A DNA stretch of 64,000 nt from Brevibacillus reuszeri (GCF_001187725.1 NZ_LGIQ01000005.1:369147-433146), one strand, 5' to 3'. Positions 17,226 through 26,152 are shown, counted from the first letter of the stretch. A program made the numbers and translations. Notes: a model not told the origin generated them from the sequence alone.

Positions 17226-17924
17226 TTGACTCACAAAGTGCTTGTCGTTGATGATGATCCGGAAATTCGCGATGTGGTGCATATTTTTTTGCGAAATGAA
17301 GGATTTCATATTTTTGAGGCGGAGGACGGCTTGCAGGCCTTGCAAATTTTGAACCGCGAAGGAATCGATCTGATTATCCTGGATGTGATGATGCCGAATC
17401 TCGATGGGATTAAAGCATGTTTTAAAATCCGCGAAACGTCAAACATTCCGATCATTATGCTTTCCGCCAAAGGTGAGGATATCGATAAAATAACCGGGCT
17501 GACGACGGGAGCTGACGATTATGTTTCCAAGCCGTTCAATCCGTTGGAGCTGATCGCCCGGGTGAAGGCGCAGTTACGCAGGCAGAAGCTGGCCGAAGAA
17601 AGCTACGGGAAGTCTGCGACCGACAGTGGGATCATTGAAATCAACGACCTGATCATCGATAAACGGCGCCATGTTGTGACGGTGAACAAGAAGGAAGTAT
17701 CGCTCACTCCACTTGAGTTTTCGATTCTGGAGCTGTTGGCTAGCCATCGCGGACAGGTGTTTCATGTGGAAAAGATCTACCAAAGCGTGTGGAAAGAGGA
17801 CAAATATTTATCCGACAACACCATCATGGTTCATATCCGCAATATACGCGAAAAAATTGAGGACAACCCGCGAGAGCCCAGGTATATCAAAACGGTATGG
17901 GGAGTGGGGTATAAAGTTGAATAA
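17226..17924 (+). CDS. OmpR-family response regulator (VanR-like)
   Basis: TTG start at 17226 after GGGAGTG. The receiver domain (1-115) has the acidic pair DDD, phospho-acceptor in LIILDVMMPNLDG near residue 55, and Lys in VSKPFNP. The C-terminal winged helix contains LTPLEFSILELLASHRGQV, TIMVHIRNIREK and IKTVWGVGYKVE. The gene overlaps the kinase gene by 8 bases. Sequence style resembles VanR and other envelope-stress regulators; targets are unknown, with the neighbouring exporter a natural candidate. Confidence 0.92.
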   Translation: MTHKVLVVDDDPEIRDVVHIFLRNEGFHIFEAEDGLQALQILNREGIDLIILDVMMPNLDGIKACFKIRETSNIPIIMLSAKGEDIDKITGLTTGADDYVSKPFNPLELIARVKAQLRRQKLAEESYGKSATDSGIIEINDLIIDKRRHVVTVNKKEVSLTPLEFSILELLASHRGQVFHVEKIYQSVWKEDKYLSDNTIMVHIRNIREKIEDNPREPRYIKTVWGVGYKVE

Positions 17925-18993
17925 GCAGTCGTTTAAAAGGTTCCTCTCTACCCTAACAGGGAGAAAGAATATCCGCGTCCGCATGTTTTGGGCCGCTCTT
18001 TTAAGCTTTTTCTATATGGCCGCTTTAAGCTGGATTCTCGCGTATTTTTCCCTCGATCCTGGGTTTTTGGGGACGGTTGGCGACTTGATTTTTATGATCA
18101 TCATGTTTTTATTCTTCTTTTTCCTACTGACACGACATATCGTTCGTTATTTACGGACGCTTGCCGAAGGGCTATTAACCATAGCGGGCGGGAATCTGGA
18201 TTATCGGCTGCCGGTGTCCAACGAGGATGAGCTTGGAGAAGTCGCGAAGAGCATCAACTATATGGCGGAGCAATTACAGGAAAAAATAAATCGGGAACGC
18301 AGAATCGAAAATTCGAAAATGGAACTGATTACGAATGTTTCTCATGATCTGCGCACGCCCTTAACCAGCATCATTGGTTATTTGAACTTGTTGAAGAATG
18401 ACAATTACGAGGATATCGAAGAGCATAAGCGCTATATTAACAACGCCTACAACAAATCGCAACAGCTGAAGAAGCTGATCGACGACTTGTTTGAATACAC
18501 GCGATTAACAAGCGGGTCGGTGAATCTTACTTTTACGAAATTGGATTGGAACGCTTTAGTGGAGCAGATCATCAATGAATTCGAGCCGATTGCCCAGGAA
18601 AATTCGCTTACGGTTCGTACCATAAGGGATCAGACGCCGATTTACGGTTATGTGGATGCGGAAAAAATGGTGCGTGCTATCGATAACCTGCTCATAAACG
18701 CACTCAAGTTTTCGATCAAGCCCGGTGAAATTACGGTACGGCTGATAGCGGATGAGCAGCATATTACCTTTGCGGTTGAAAATTGGGGCAAGCCGATATC
18801 GGAAGAGCAGGAAAAACTGTTATTCGAGCGATTTTATAAGGCCGATCCCTCCAGAAACGACCAGCACGGGTCTCCCGGTGCAGGCATGGGACTGTCCATT
18901 GCCAAAAACATTGTCGATTTGCATGGGGGGCGTATCGGGTTGAACCATCAAAATGGGCAATTTACTTTTTTTATGGAACTGGTGAGAATGTAG
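17917..18993 (+). CDS. Sensor histidine kinase (VanS-like)
   Basis: The TTG at 17917 lies inside the regulator's end, 7 bases after GGAGTGGGG; the open frame extends further upstream but overlaps the regulator. 358 residues: two membrane helices with a very short external loop (FWAALLSFFYMAALSWIL and LIFMIIMFLFFFFLL), a HAMP linker, HisKA with VSHDLRTPLTSIIGYL, and an ATPase with N-box DNLLINALKFS and GAGMGLSIAKNIV. The small loop suggests sensing within the membrane. Confidence 0.92.
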   Translation: MNKQSFKRFLSTLTGRKNIRVRMFWAALLSFFYMAALSWILAYFSLDPGFLGTVGDLIFMIIMFLFFFFLLTRHIVRYLRTLAEGLLTIAGGNLDYRLPVSNEDELGEVAKSINYMAEQLQEKINRERRIENSKMELITNVSHDLRTPLTSIIGYLNLLKNDNYEDIEEHKRYINNAYNKSQQLKKLIDDLFEYTRLTSGSVNLTFTKLDWNALVEQIINEFEPIAQENSLTVRTIRDQTPIYGYVDAEKMVRAIDNLLINALKFSIKPGEITVRLIADEQHITFAVENWGKPISEEQEKLLFERFYKADPSRNDQHGSPGAGMGLSIAKNIVDLHGGRIGLNHQNGQFTFFMELVRM

Positions 18994-19053
18994 TCGTTCC
19001 AGGACCCACTTACTGTAAAAATACAATATACATGGAAATGGTTGGTACAAAGT

Positions 19054-19097
19054 GTTCAATTCCGCTATGCTTCACTATATGATAAACGCTGAAACGT
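19054..19097 (+). repeat. Decayed third copy of the tRNA-Ala 3' end (att-like)
   Basis: About 42 bases align with the tRNA T arm, acceptor 3' strand and the first downstream bases (CCGCTATGCTTCAC for CCGCTATGCTCCAC, then ATATGATA), with roughly eight changes. It is followed, as in the intact locus, by a hairpin terminator. It may be the original distal end of the island. Confidence 0.6.
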
Positions 19098-19119
19098 TCG
19101 GATTTCCGAGCGTTTTTTT
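19093..19119 (+). terminator. Terminator after the decayed tRNA fragment
   Basis: AACGTTCGG and CCGAGCGTT pair around ATTT, with T7 following. Confidence 0.75.
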
Positions 19120-19165
19120 ATTCGCCAGCTTGTCTCAACATGGATGTGAGTATCATATTAATTCA

Positions 19166-19194
19166 TTTACAATTGATTTTCGTTCTCATATAAT
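19166..19194 (+). promoter_or_regulatory. feo promoter with overlapping Fur-type box
   Basis: TTTACA (19166-19171) and TATAAT (19189-19194) are spaced 17 bp. The spacer holds TGATTTTCGTTCTCA (19174-19188), matching the Bacillus Fur 7-1-7 palindrome at about 10 of 14 positions. Repression by Fur under iron sufficiency is inferred. Confidence 0.7.
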
Positions 19195-19234
19195 TTTATG
19201 AGTAGTAATTGTCAGGTAAATAGAGGTGGACGGA

Positions 19235-19462
19235 TTGATTTTAACAGATATTCACGCAGGGCAAAAAGCACGAATTACGAATACGAACATGATGAGTGAA
19301 CTTGTTCAGCGTCGTTTGTTGGATTTTGGAATTATGGAAGGAACCCTCATTAAGATTAAGCGTATTTTACCATTAGGCGGGCCGATTGCCATCGAAGCAG
19401 AAGGTCAACTAATAGGAATCCGCCGATGCGATGCGAAAATGATGCGGGTGGAAATTGTATGA
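19235..19462 (+). CDS. feoA: Ferrous iron transport protein FeoA
   Basis: The TTG at 19235 follows GAGGTGG at normal spacing and gives 75 residues, the usual FeoA size; a GTG nine bases earlier is inside the ribosome site. It is an SH3-like domain (LTDIHAGQKARI, then VQRRLLDFGIMEGTLI, LGGPIAIEAEGQLIGIRR). FeoA binds FeoB and is needed for Fe(II) uptake. It overlaps feoB by 4 bases. Confidence 0.93.
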   Translation: MILTDIHAGQKARITNTNMMSELVQRRLLDFGIMEGTLIKIKRILPLGGPIAIEAEGQLIGIRRCDAKMMRVEIV

Positions 19463-21468
19463 TCACTATCGCATTAGCTGGCAACCCCAATACAGGCAAA
19501 ACTTCATTATTCAACAGGTTAACGGGGTCCTATGAATATGTTGGTAACTGGACAGGAGTAACGGTTGAAAAGAAAGTTGGCGTCCTGAAGGAGAATGGCC
19601 AGCACCTGGTTGATTTACCGGGAGTATACTCCCTAAATCCCTTATCCAAAGATGAGAGTGTTGCCACTCAGTACCTTCTCTATGAGCAAGTATCAAATAT
19701 TTTAAATATTGTCGATGCTTCCCAACTGGAACGGAACCTGTACTTAACCGTGCAGCTTTTAGAGTATGGAAAACCGTTGACCATAGGGTTAAATATGGTG
19801 GATGTCGCGAAAGCAAGAGGGATTCATATCGACAGCCAACTTTTATCTGAGCGCCTAGGCTGTCCTGTTGTTCCCATCGTTGCTCGATCCGGAGCAGGCT
19901 GCGATGAATTAGCCAAAAAACTATCGCAATCCGGGGGTCAACATACAGCATTATCTATTGATTACGGACATGTACTTGAGAATGCTATCCGACATTTAGC
20001 TTCATTGCTTCCGGAGAATCTAGATTTACCACCGGGCAGATGGTTAGCCATTCAAGTTTTAGAAGGAAACCCTTTGGTACGCGAATTATTTTTGAAGCAT
20101 ATATTGGAATCTACATTGGCTGAATGGATTGAGAAAACAGAAAGAAAAATACAATCCGAAACGAAGGCAAATTCGATCGCACACCACATTCGGAGCGTTC
20201 GTGGAAACTACATTAAGTCACTATTAGCATGCTGTATGACGATAACAGGAAAGCATGAATATACGCTTACAGATCGAATCGATAGTATTGTAACGAATAA
20301 GTTTCTGGGGCTTCCCATTTTTCTGTTATTTACCTATCTAATCTTTAAACTAACGTTTGATTGGGTGGGGACATATCTATCTGATGGATTAGATGGTTTC
20401 ATTACAGGACCGTTTACCGATACGCTTGAAAGCTGGCTGAAAGCTGCCGGTGCTACTCAGTTTATTGAGGACCTGATTTTACAAGGAATTGTAGCTGGTG
20501 TTGGAGGAGTTATCGTTTTCATACCGCAAATTTTTATGCTTTTCTTTCTGATATCTTTTATCGAGGATTCAGGTTATATGGCACGAGTTGCCATGGTTAT
20601 GGATAAAATTATGGAGAGCATCGGTCTAAACGGAAAAGCTTTTATTCCCATGATTATCGGGTTTGGCTGCAATGTACCAGGCATTATGGCAGCGAGGACG
20701 ATTGAGCAACCAAAAGAACGACTCCTCACCATTATATTAACGCCTCTCATGTCTTGCTCAGCTCGATTGACCGTGTACAGTTTATTTGTAGGGGCATTTT
20801 TTAAAGAAAACCAAGCATTGGTTGTGCTCTCTCTTTATTTATTAGGTATTATTCTTGCTATGACATTAGCGAAAATTTTCTCGTCTACCATTTTAAAGCA
20901 ATCCAGTTCGTTTTTTGTTATCGAGTTACCCCCTTACCGAATTCCACAACTAAAGATTTTATTGCAAAGCACATGGGAAAAAGGGAAAGGATTTGTTCGC
21001 AAAGCAGGTACATTTATTTTCGGGGGATCCGTCGTTATTTGGTTACTAACCTATGTAGGTCCAGGTGGATTAAACGTCCCGATGAATGATAGTTTTCTGG
21101 CAATTATTGGTGGAGTCATAGCGCCGATTCTGCATCCAATTGGATTCGGCAATTGGCAAGCCGGAGTGGCATTGATAACCGGTTTTCTTGCAAAAGAAGT
21201 CGTTGTTTCCACAATGAATATTATTTACGCTGCTCCAGACATGTCCACATTGCAAGGTGTGATGGCTGACTTTTTCACACCACTTTCAGCCTATAGCTTT
21301 TTGGCTTTCATCTTATTGTATGTTCCATGTTTGGCAACGGTGGCAGCTATTCAGAAAGAAACAGGTTCCTTGAAGTGGACATGGTTCTCCGTCATGTATG
21401 CTCTTGTCATCGCTTATCTTGTTTCCATTCTCATTTATCAAGGTGGTCTCCTTTTGGGATTCCATTAA
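19459..21468 (+). CDS. feoB: Ferrous iron transporter FeoB
   Basis: 669 residues from an ATG in the ATGA overlap with feoA. The N-terminal GTPase has G1 GNPNTGKTS, G3 DLPG, G4 NMVD; next comes a helical GDI-like segment, then the membrane part with two Gate regions (IVAGVGGVIVFIPQI, FIPMIIGFGCNVPG) and FeoB core MSCSARLTVY. The family usually has M-x-C-x-x-R-x-P-x-Y there; here Pro is Thr. It imports Fe(II) across the cytoplasmic membrane. Expression is probably Fur-controlled from the promoter before feoA. Confidence 0.96.
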   Translation: MITIALAGNPNTGKTSLFNRLTGSYEYVGNWTGVTVEKKVGVLKENGQHLVDLPGVYSLNPLSKDESVATQYLLYEQVSNILNIVDASQLERNLYLTVQLLEYGKPLTIGLNMVDVAKARGIHIDSQLLSERLGCPVVPIVARSGAGCDELAKKLSQSGGQHTALSIDYGHVLENAIRHLASLLPENLDLPPGRWLAIQVLEGNPLVRELFLKHILESTLAEWIEKTERKIQSETKANSIAHHIRSVRGNYIKSLLACCMTITGKHEYTLTDRIDSIVTNKFLGLPIFLLFTYLIFKLTFDWVGTYLSDGLDGFITGPFTDTLESWLKAAGATQFIEDLILQGIVAGVGGVIVFIPQIFMLFFLISFIEDSGYMARVAMVMDKIMESIGLNGKAFIPMIIGFGCNVPGIMAARTIEQPKERLLTIILTPLMSCSARLTVYSLFVGAFFKENQALVVLSLYLLGIILAMTLAKIFSSTILKQSSSFFVIELPPYRIPQLKILLQSTWEKGKGFVRKAGTFIFGGSVVIWLLTYVGPGGLNVPMNDSFLAIIGGVIAPILHPIGFGNWQAGVALITGFLAKEVVVSTMNIIYAAPDMSTLQGVMADFFTPLSAYSFLAFILLYVPCLATVAAIQKETGSLKWTWFSVMYALVIAYLVSILIYQGGLLLGFH

Positions 21469-21488
21469 CCAGGAAGAAGGGTTACGAA

Positions 21489-21644
21489 ATGATCATTAGT
21501 GTCATTCTCGGTGTACTCATATTTGGATATGCTGCCTTTACCCTTTACCGTTTTGTCAAAAGAAGCAAAATGGGTAAATGTGCAGGATGCTCGCTAAACG
21601 AGAAGTGTTCTTCAGCCTGTTCATACCCAGAAGAAGTCCGCTAG
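21489..21644 (+). CDS. FeoB-associated Cys-rich membrane protein
   Basis: 51 residues starting 20 bp after feoB, with GAAGAAGGG ahead. One membrane helix (IISVILGVLIFGYAAFTLYRF) is followed by a basic stretch and four cysteines (CAGCSLNEKC, SAC). This is the arrangement of the small FeoB-associated proteins (sometimes FeoC-like in position) thought to handle iron or redox at the transporter. Confidence 0.9.
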   Translation: MIISVILGVLIFGYAAFTLYRFVKRSKMGKCAGCSLNEKCSSACSYPEEVR

Positions 21645-21735
21645 CAAGCAAGTAGCCGAACGATTAAAAAATAATGCATAAAAGTATCCCGTGAAGCCAT
21701 CACGCGTTATTTCAGGAGCGTTATTCTCTAATCGA

Positions 21736-21777
21736 AAAAAATGCTCAGGGGAAAAATATGATCCTCTGAGCATTTTT
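21736..21777. terminator. Bidirectional terminator between feo and the ECF gene
   Basis: AAATGCTCAGGGG and CCTCTGAGCATTT pair around ~11 bases, with A and T runs on both sides. Confidence 0.85.
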
Positions 21778-21860
21778 GAAGTTTGAAACGGAATAACATA
21801 AGTCCAGATTATTTCGTAGTCTCCTTGGCACGAAAAATAAAAATGATGAAAACAAATGCC

Positions 21861-22391
21861 CTAAACCTGCCCCACAATCTTCTTCAAACGCCCTGCCAGC
21901 GGAATCACAATAATCCCCGCAACGACTACTTGAAGAAAGTTCCCAGGGATGGAGCCAAACGGCTGAATCCAGTTGCCATAAAGGATAACCTCGACAAAAT
22001 AATAGCCCACAATTTTAATGATGAGTGCAACAACAACTGCCAATGAATAAACAACTACGCTTTTGCCAGGTACTTTTTCGGCGATGAGTCCGGCGACATA
22101 ACCCATAGCACCCACAATGACGAATGTAAACGGTGCCCATGCTGTCCAACCCGAGATGAGGTCAAACAAGCCCATCCCAAAAGCGCCTGCAATCGCTCCG
22201 GTTTTTCTGCCGTAAACAAAGGCTGCAATCAAAAGAGGCACGTTACCCAGATGGATGAGACCTCCGTTGCCCATGATAGGGAGCCTGATGTTGATGAACA
22301 TAGTCGCTGCAAGGGTAAAAGCGATGAAAAGGGCATTAATGACGATCGTTTTGGTTTTTGTTGTATTTCTTGGTGAGAGAGATGAATCCAT
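21861..22391 (-). CDS. ECF transporter S component (vitamin/cofactor binding subunit)
   Basis: The ATG at 22391 follows AAAGAGG; a weaker start lies 33 bases upstream. 176 residues form about six hydrophobic helices. The segment INIRLPIMGNGGLIHLGNVP, then GAIAGAFGMGLFDLISGW, is typical of ECF S components of the riboflavin/folate/thiamine type (PF07155-like). S components bind a vitamin and need a shared ECF module encoded elsewhere. No riboswitch was recognised upstream, so the substrate is open. Confidence 0.85.
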   Translation of the reverse strand: MDSSLSPRNTTKTKTIVINALFIAFTLAATMFINIRLPIMGNGGLIHLGNVPLLIAAFVYGRKTGAIAGAFGMGLFDLISGWTAWAPFTFVIVGAMGYVAGLIAEKVPGKSVVVYSLAVVVALIIKIVGYYFVEVILYGNWIQPFGSIPGNFLQVVVAGIIVIPLAGRLKKIVGQV

Positions 22392-22553
22392 ATGATAGCC
22401 TCTTTCTTTTTTATCTATTATCATACTCGGAATCAGATACTTAATAAATACACTTCTCCTAATTATTTGTGCAGGGAATTCATGCTAGTGGTGAAGCAAC
22501 TTGATGCACCGTGACAACAATGGTTTAATTTGGCGTAGAGTCCGCTACAACGT

Positions 22554-23405
22554 TTGGATAGGGAGCAGGTGCACAGGATCATGATCGATTTGAATAAACT
22601 AGCTGAGAATTACGCGAACGATTCCTTTGAAATAGAAGAGGTATATCGTTTGGTCATCCAGCCAAAAAGTACATTGCGTGAATTTACGACAGAAAAGTAC
22701 GGTTTTCTTTTTATCATTCGTGGGGAAGCCAGAATGCGTGTGAATGGAACCGTCTACGAGCTGCAGCCAGGATCTGTTTTTCATGCGGCTCCGAATATGT
22801 TGATGGACGCGCAAGTAATGAGTGCAACAGAGTACGAATACTTTGCCCTTTTTTATAAATGGGACGAGTCTGTCGATGAAAAGAGTGGTCGTAAATGCGA
22901 CGCTCATTTCAAGTTGGAGCCAGCAGCGAATCCGAGATTGCTGTCACTTTTGACGATGCTTCAGCAGAATGCTCATCCCCGGGACTGGATCGGGAAGCTG
23001 CGCGTGAAGGAACTGTTTTTCCGCATTCTGCATCAGGTTTTGATCGGGTGCAGTCACAGGGAGAGTGATAACTCGCCGAGTAAAAGGGTGATTGAGGAAG
23101 CAGTTGTCTATATTCACGGTCATTATATGCACCCGTTTACACTAGACGATTTAGCCGAACAGTACGGCATGACTACGAAACGCTTCTCCTATTTCTTTCA
23201 CAAATACACGGGGTTTCGCCCGATTGATTATGTCATCCATTACCGAATGGAAAAAGCGCAGGAATTACTGAGAACAGGCAATTATCCTGTCAGTGATGTT
23301 GCGGTCAGCGTAGGGTACGCTAACGCCCTTTATTTCAGCAGAGTATTCAAAAAGAAGGTCGGCGTAGCTCCCTCCGCATATGCAAACCAGGAAGAGCATT
23401 CGTGA
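22554..23405 (+). CDS. AraC-family transcriptional regulator
   Basis: Start unsettled: a TTG at 22554, GTG at 22569 and ATG at 22581 are in frame, none with a good ribosome site; ATG gives 274 residues. The N-terminal ~100 residues are a cupin-like sensor (FLFIIRGEARMRVNGTVYEL, QPGSVFHAAP). The C-terminal 100 residues carry two HTH motifs (FTLDDLAEQYGMTTKRFSYFFHK; PVSDVAVSVGYANALYFSRVFKK) as in Btr-like regulators. It is placed just before the Fur-boxed iron genes, so regulation of these is likely but inferred. Confidence 0.88.
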   Translation: MDREQVHRIMIDLNKLAENYANDSFEIEEVYRLVIQPKSTLREFTTEKYGFLFIIRGEARMRVNGTVYELQPGSVFHAAPNMLMDAQVMSATEYEYFALFYKWDESVDEKSGRKCDAHFKLEPAANPRLLSLLTMLQQNAHPRDWIGKLRVKELFFRILHQVLIGCSHRESDNSPSKRVIEEAVVYIHGHYMHPFTLDDLAEQYGMTTKRFSYFFHKYTGFRPIDYVIHYRMEKAQELLRTGNYPVSDVAVSVGYANALYFSRVFKKKVGVAPSAYANQEEHS

Positions 23406-23476
23406 TAGTGAGCGCAAAATTAGACAATGATGCATATGGCATTCGAGATTTGTGTATTTCCATTTCGCACATCCCT

Positions 23477-23506
23477 TGCTACACTTTTTATTGATAATGA
23501 TAATCA
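23477..23506 (+). promoter_or_regulatory. Promoter with a near-perfect Fur box
   Basis: TTGCTA (23477) and GATAAT (about 23500) are 17 bp apart, and TGATAATGATAATCA (23492-23506) matches the 7-1-7 Fur consensus at all but one position. Binding would cover the -10 box. Confidence 0.88.
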
Positions 23507-23510
23507 TTTC

Positions 23511-23656
23511 TAGTATGCTCAAGGAAAGGTAAGTAAAAATTTGGGGCTTGCTCGACCGACCCTTGCCAGCTTGACTGGTCGTGGGAAGTAGGGCAATTCT
23601 CAGCCGAGCCGTGATAAAGCTTGTGCCGATCCGGGAGCAGGAGAGGTAGGGTATGT
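23511..23656 (+). promoter_or_regulatory. Long 5' leader of the iron-regulated monooxygenase gene
   Basis: About 145 bases lie between the predicted transcription start and the ATG. Local pairing is visible: CCAG/CTGG nested in CCCT/AGGG near 23557-23600, and GGCA/TGCC across 23599-23634. It does not match a riboswitch class I know; function unproven. Confidence 0.3.
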
Positions 23657-24964
23657 ATGGCTGGAAGTAGACAACTGTGTATTGGATTTTCGCTTTCAAC
23701 CACCTGGATGAAGGGAGAAGACTGGCGGCGCCCGGACAGTGATGTGGAAAAGATGGGTTCGATTGACTATTACATCACTTTGGCAAAAAAGGCGGAGCAG
23801 GCAAAGCTCGATTTCCTTTTCAGGGCGGATTACCTATATGTAAGTCCGCAAATGATTGGGGATGTGGCTAGCTTTGGCAGTCCTGACCCGACACTGATGT
23901 TCGCAGCGATCGCTCGTGAGACCGAGCGCATCGGGCTGGTTACGACCGTTTCTACGACGTTTAATCCACCGTATGTCGTTGCCAGACAGCTTCAATCCTT
24001 GCATTGGCTGAGCAACGGACGTGCTGGCTGGAATATCGTAACCTCGATTGAAGGCGCCGAAAATTTTGGTGATGGTCCGATGCCTTCTCCGCAAGAAAGA
24101 TATGTAAAGGCTGCGGAATTTACGGAGGTTGTACGAAAGCTCTGGAACAGCTTTCCGAATGAAGCGATTATTATCGACCGTGAGTCAGGCATTTTTGTGG
24201 ACCGAGCTAAGGTTTCTGCGATCAATCACGCGGGCGAGCTGTTCAATATCCGTGGACCGCTAACCCTGCCTGCCCATCCATCCGGTGACATTCCTTTCTT
24301 TCAAGCAGGTGCGTCGGATACGGGACGAAATTTTGCCGCTTCCGTAGCAGATGCTATTTTTGCGGCGATGCCAGATCTGGAATCGGGAGTAGAGCTGCGA
24401 AGCGACCTGCGGAGAAGAGCCGAGGAGCAAGGGCGTAATCCGGACAGCATCAAGGTTTTGCCAGGCTTGTATTTTTTCCTGGGCGAGACTCGCGAGGAAG
24501 CGCTTGAATTACATAAGATCGCACATGCGCATTTGAGTCTGGAGCGCAGGCTTGCATCGCTCAAATCCGTTCTTGGCCTTGATGCACATGGCCTGGCTTT
24601 GGATCAGCGAATGACAGCTGATATGCTGCCCGATCCCAATCTGCCTGTCCGCAGCCGCACCCATGCAGAATTATTGCGTCGGTACATTGTCAAGTATGAG
24701 CCAACCTTGGAAGAGGTGCTGGCAAGGCCGGAGGTTGTCGGATCTGCCCACTGGGTTTCCGTAGGGACGGTGGAGGATGTCTTAGACGATATTATTGCGC
24801 GATACGAGGCTGGCGCGATTGACGGCTTCATCGCACTTCCGGGCGGTTCAGAGAAATCCATGGATATTTTTTATGAGAAGCTGCTGCCGTTGTTGGTGGA
24901 AAAAGGCTTGTTTAGAAGCGAATATACGGGTGCTACCTTGCGTGAGCATTTAGGGGCTTACTAG
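23657..24964 (+). CDS. LLM-class flavin-dependent monooxygenase, NtaA/SnaA/DszA type
   Basis: The ATG at 23657 follows GAGAGGTAGG; the longer frame upstream has no ribosome site. 435 residues match the NtaA/SnaA/DszA group of FMN monooxygenases: start region FSLSTTWMKGEDWRRP, DPTLMFAAIARETERIGLVTT, RAGWNIVTS and the insert AGELFNIRGPLTLP, then FFQAGASDTGRNFAA. Such enzymes oxidise aminopolycarboxylates, sulfur compounds or antibiotics with FMNH2 from a partner reductase. The Fur box and the following siderophore-binding protein suggest action on an iron chelate; this is inferred. Confidence 0.88.
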   Translation: MAGSRQLCIGFSLSTTWMKGEDWRRPDSDVEKMGSIDYYITLAKKAEQAKLDFLFRADYLYVSPQMIGDVASFGSPDPTLMFAAIARETERIGLVTTVSTTFNPPYVVARQLQSLHWLSNGRAGWNIVTSIEGAENFGDGPMPSPQERYVKAAEFTEVVRKLWNSFPNEAIIIDRESGIFVDRAKVSAINHAGELFNIRGPLTLPAHPSGDIPFFQAGASDTGRNFAASVADAIFAAMPDLESGVELRSDLRRRAEEQGRNPDSIKVLPGLYFFLGETREEALELHKIAHAHLSLERRLASLKSVLGLDAHGLALDQRMTADMLPDPNLPVRSRTHAELLRRYIVKYEPTLEEVLARPEVVGSAHWVSVGTVEDVLDDIIARYEAGAIDGFIALPGGSEKSMDIFYEKLLPLLVEKGLFRSEYTGATLREHLGAY

Positions 24965-25038
24965 GCAATTACTCGCAGTGAAAGAGATCATGAGCTAGAA
25001 AATCGGAGATAGAACAGCGAAAAGGAGTTCAGAGAAGC

Positions 25039-26031
25039 ATGCCTAAAAAGCTTATGCTGGTAAGTATCGTCGCACTATTCATGCTCGTATTGGTCGCATG
25101 CGGTGGAGCAAAACCGAATGAATCAAGTTCAGCCCCTAGCACGGGTGACCAAGCCACACAAGCAAATGCAGATAATACCGCAACAAAGGAAACAAGAACG
25201 ATTGAATATCTCGGTAAAACGTATACCGTTCCGAAAAAGGTAGAAAAAATTGTAATCACGGGTGCGATGGAAGCGATGGAAGACGCGCTAGTCCTGGATG
25301 TTCATCCCACTGGGGCGATCGCGATTGGTGGAAAGTTTCCAGAAATGTTTGCTCCGGTAACGGGCGAGTCGGAATCGATTGGCGAAAAAATCCAGCCAAA
25401 CTTTGAGAAAATCTTGGAGCTGAATCCAGACGTTATTTTAGGTTCAACCAAATTTCAAAAAGAAGCGGTTGAGAAAATGGAAATGATCGCTCCTACCATC
25501 CTGGTTTCACACATTGCGACAGACTGGGAATCCAACCTGAAGCTCATGGCTGAACTGTCCGGTAAGCAAGCGGATGCAGAAAAGATTCTCTCTCAATATC
25601 AAACAGATACAAAAGCAGTAAAAGAATCTCTAAAAGAAAAGCTTCAAGGCAAAACCGTTGTGGCTGTTCGAATTCGCGGGTCACAAGTATACGTTTACCC
25701 GAGGGATGTTTACTTTAACCCCGTCTTATACGACGAGATCGGTTTGGAGGTTCCAGAGCCGGTCAGCGCGGCGAAAACGCAAGAAGCGATCTCGGTCGAG
25801 AAGCTGGCAGATATGAATCCGGATTATTTATTTGTGCAGTACTCAACGAGTGAAACGCAGGAGGCGCAAACGGCCTACGATGAACTCAAAAAGAATCCGG
25901 TTATCCAAAATCTCAATGCCTTCAAACAAAATCACGTATTTGTCAACGTCGTTGATCCGCTGATGGAAGGCGGTCCGGCGTACAGTCGAATCAAGTTCTT
26001 GGAAAGCGTGCAGAAGCATCTGGGTCAGTAA
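25039..26031 (+). CDS. Iron-siderophore ABC transporter substrate-binding lipoprotein
   Basis: 330 residues with AAGGAG ribosome site. Signal peptide and lipobox (SIVALFMLVLVACGG, Cys near residue 21) followed by a Ser/Thr-rich linker and a FeuA/FhuD-type binding fold: KVEKIVITGAMEAMEDALVL, ILELNPDVILGS, LMAELSGKQADAEKIL and NPDYLFVQYS. It would capture ferric siderophore outside the membrane for an ABC importer. No permease or ATPase is adjacent, so it must use one encoded elsewhere. Confidence 0.92.
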   Translation: MPKKLMLVSIVALFMLVLVACGGAKPNESSSAPSTGDQATQANADNTATKETRTIEYLGKTYTVPKKVEKIVITGAMEAMEDALVLDVHPTGAIAIGGKFPEMFAPVTGESESIGEKIQPNFEKILELNPDVILGSTKFQKEAVEKMEMIAPTILVSHIATDWESNLKLMAELSGKQADAEKILSQYQTDTKAVKESLKEKLQGKTVVAVRIRGSQVYVYPRDVYFNPVLYDEIGLEVPEPVSAAKTQEAISVEKLADMNPDYLFVQYSTSETQEAQTAYDELKKNPVIQNLNAFKQNHVFVNVVDPLMEGGPAYSRIKFLESVQKHLGQ

Positions 26032-26152
26032 AAACGGGGGAGCAAGCGCCTTGCTATACAAGCACTGCGAGTCGGCCGTACAGAGTTTTTACTGGCGGCC
26101 ACTTGCATCGTGTCGACATCAAAATCAACAAAAGAAGTGAGGAGATTAAACC

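Noticed and set aside
23511..23656. Known riboswitch (SAM, cobalamin, T-box) in the iron leader
   Set aside because: None of the conserved cores of these classes is visible.
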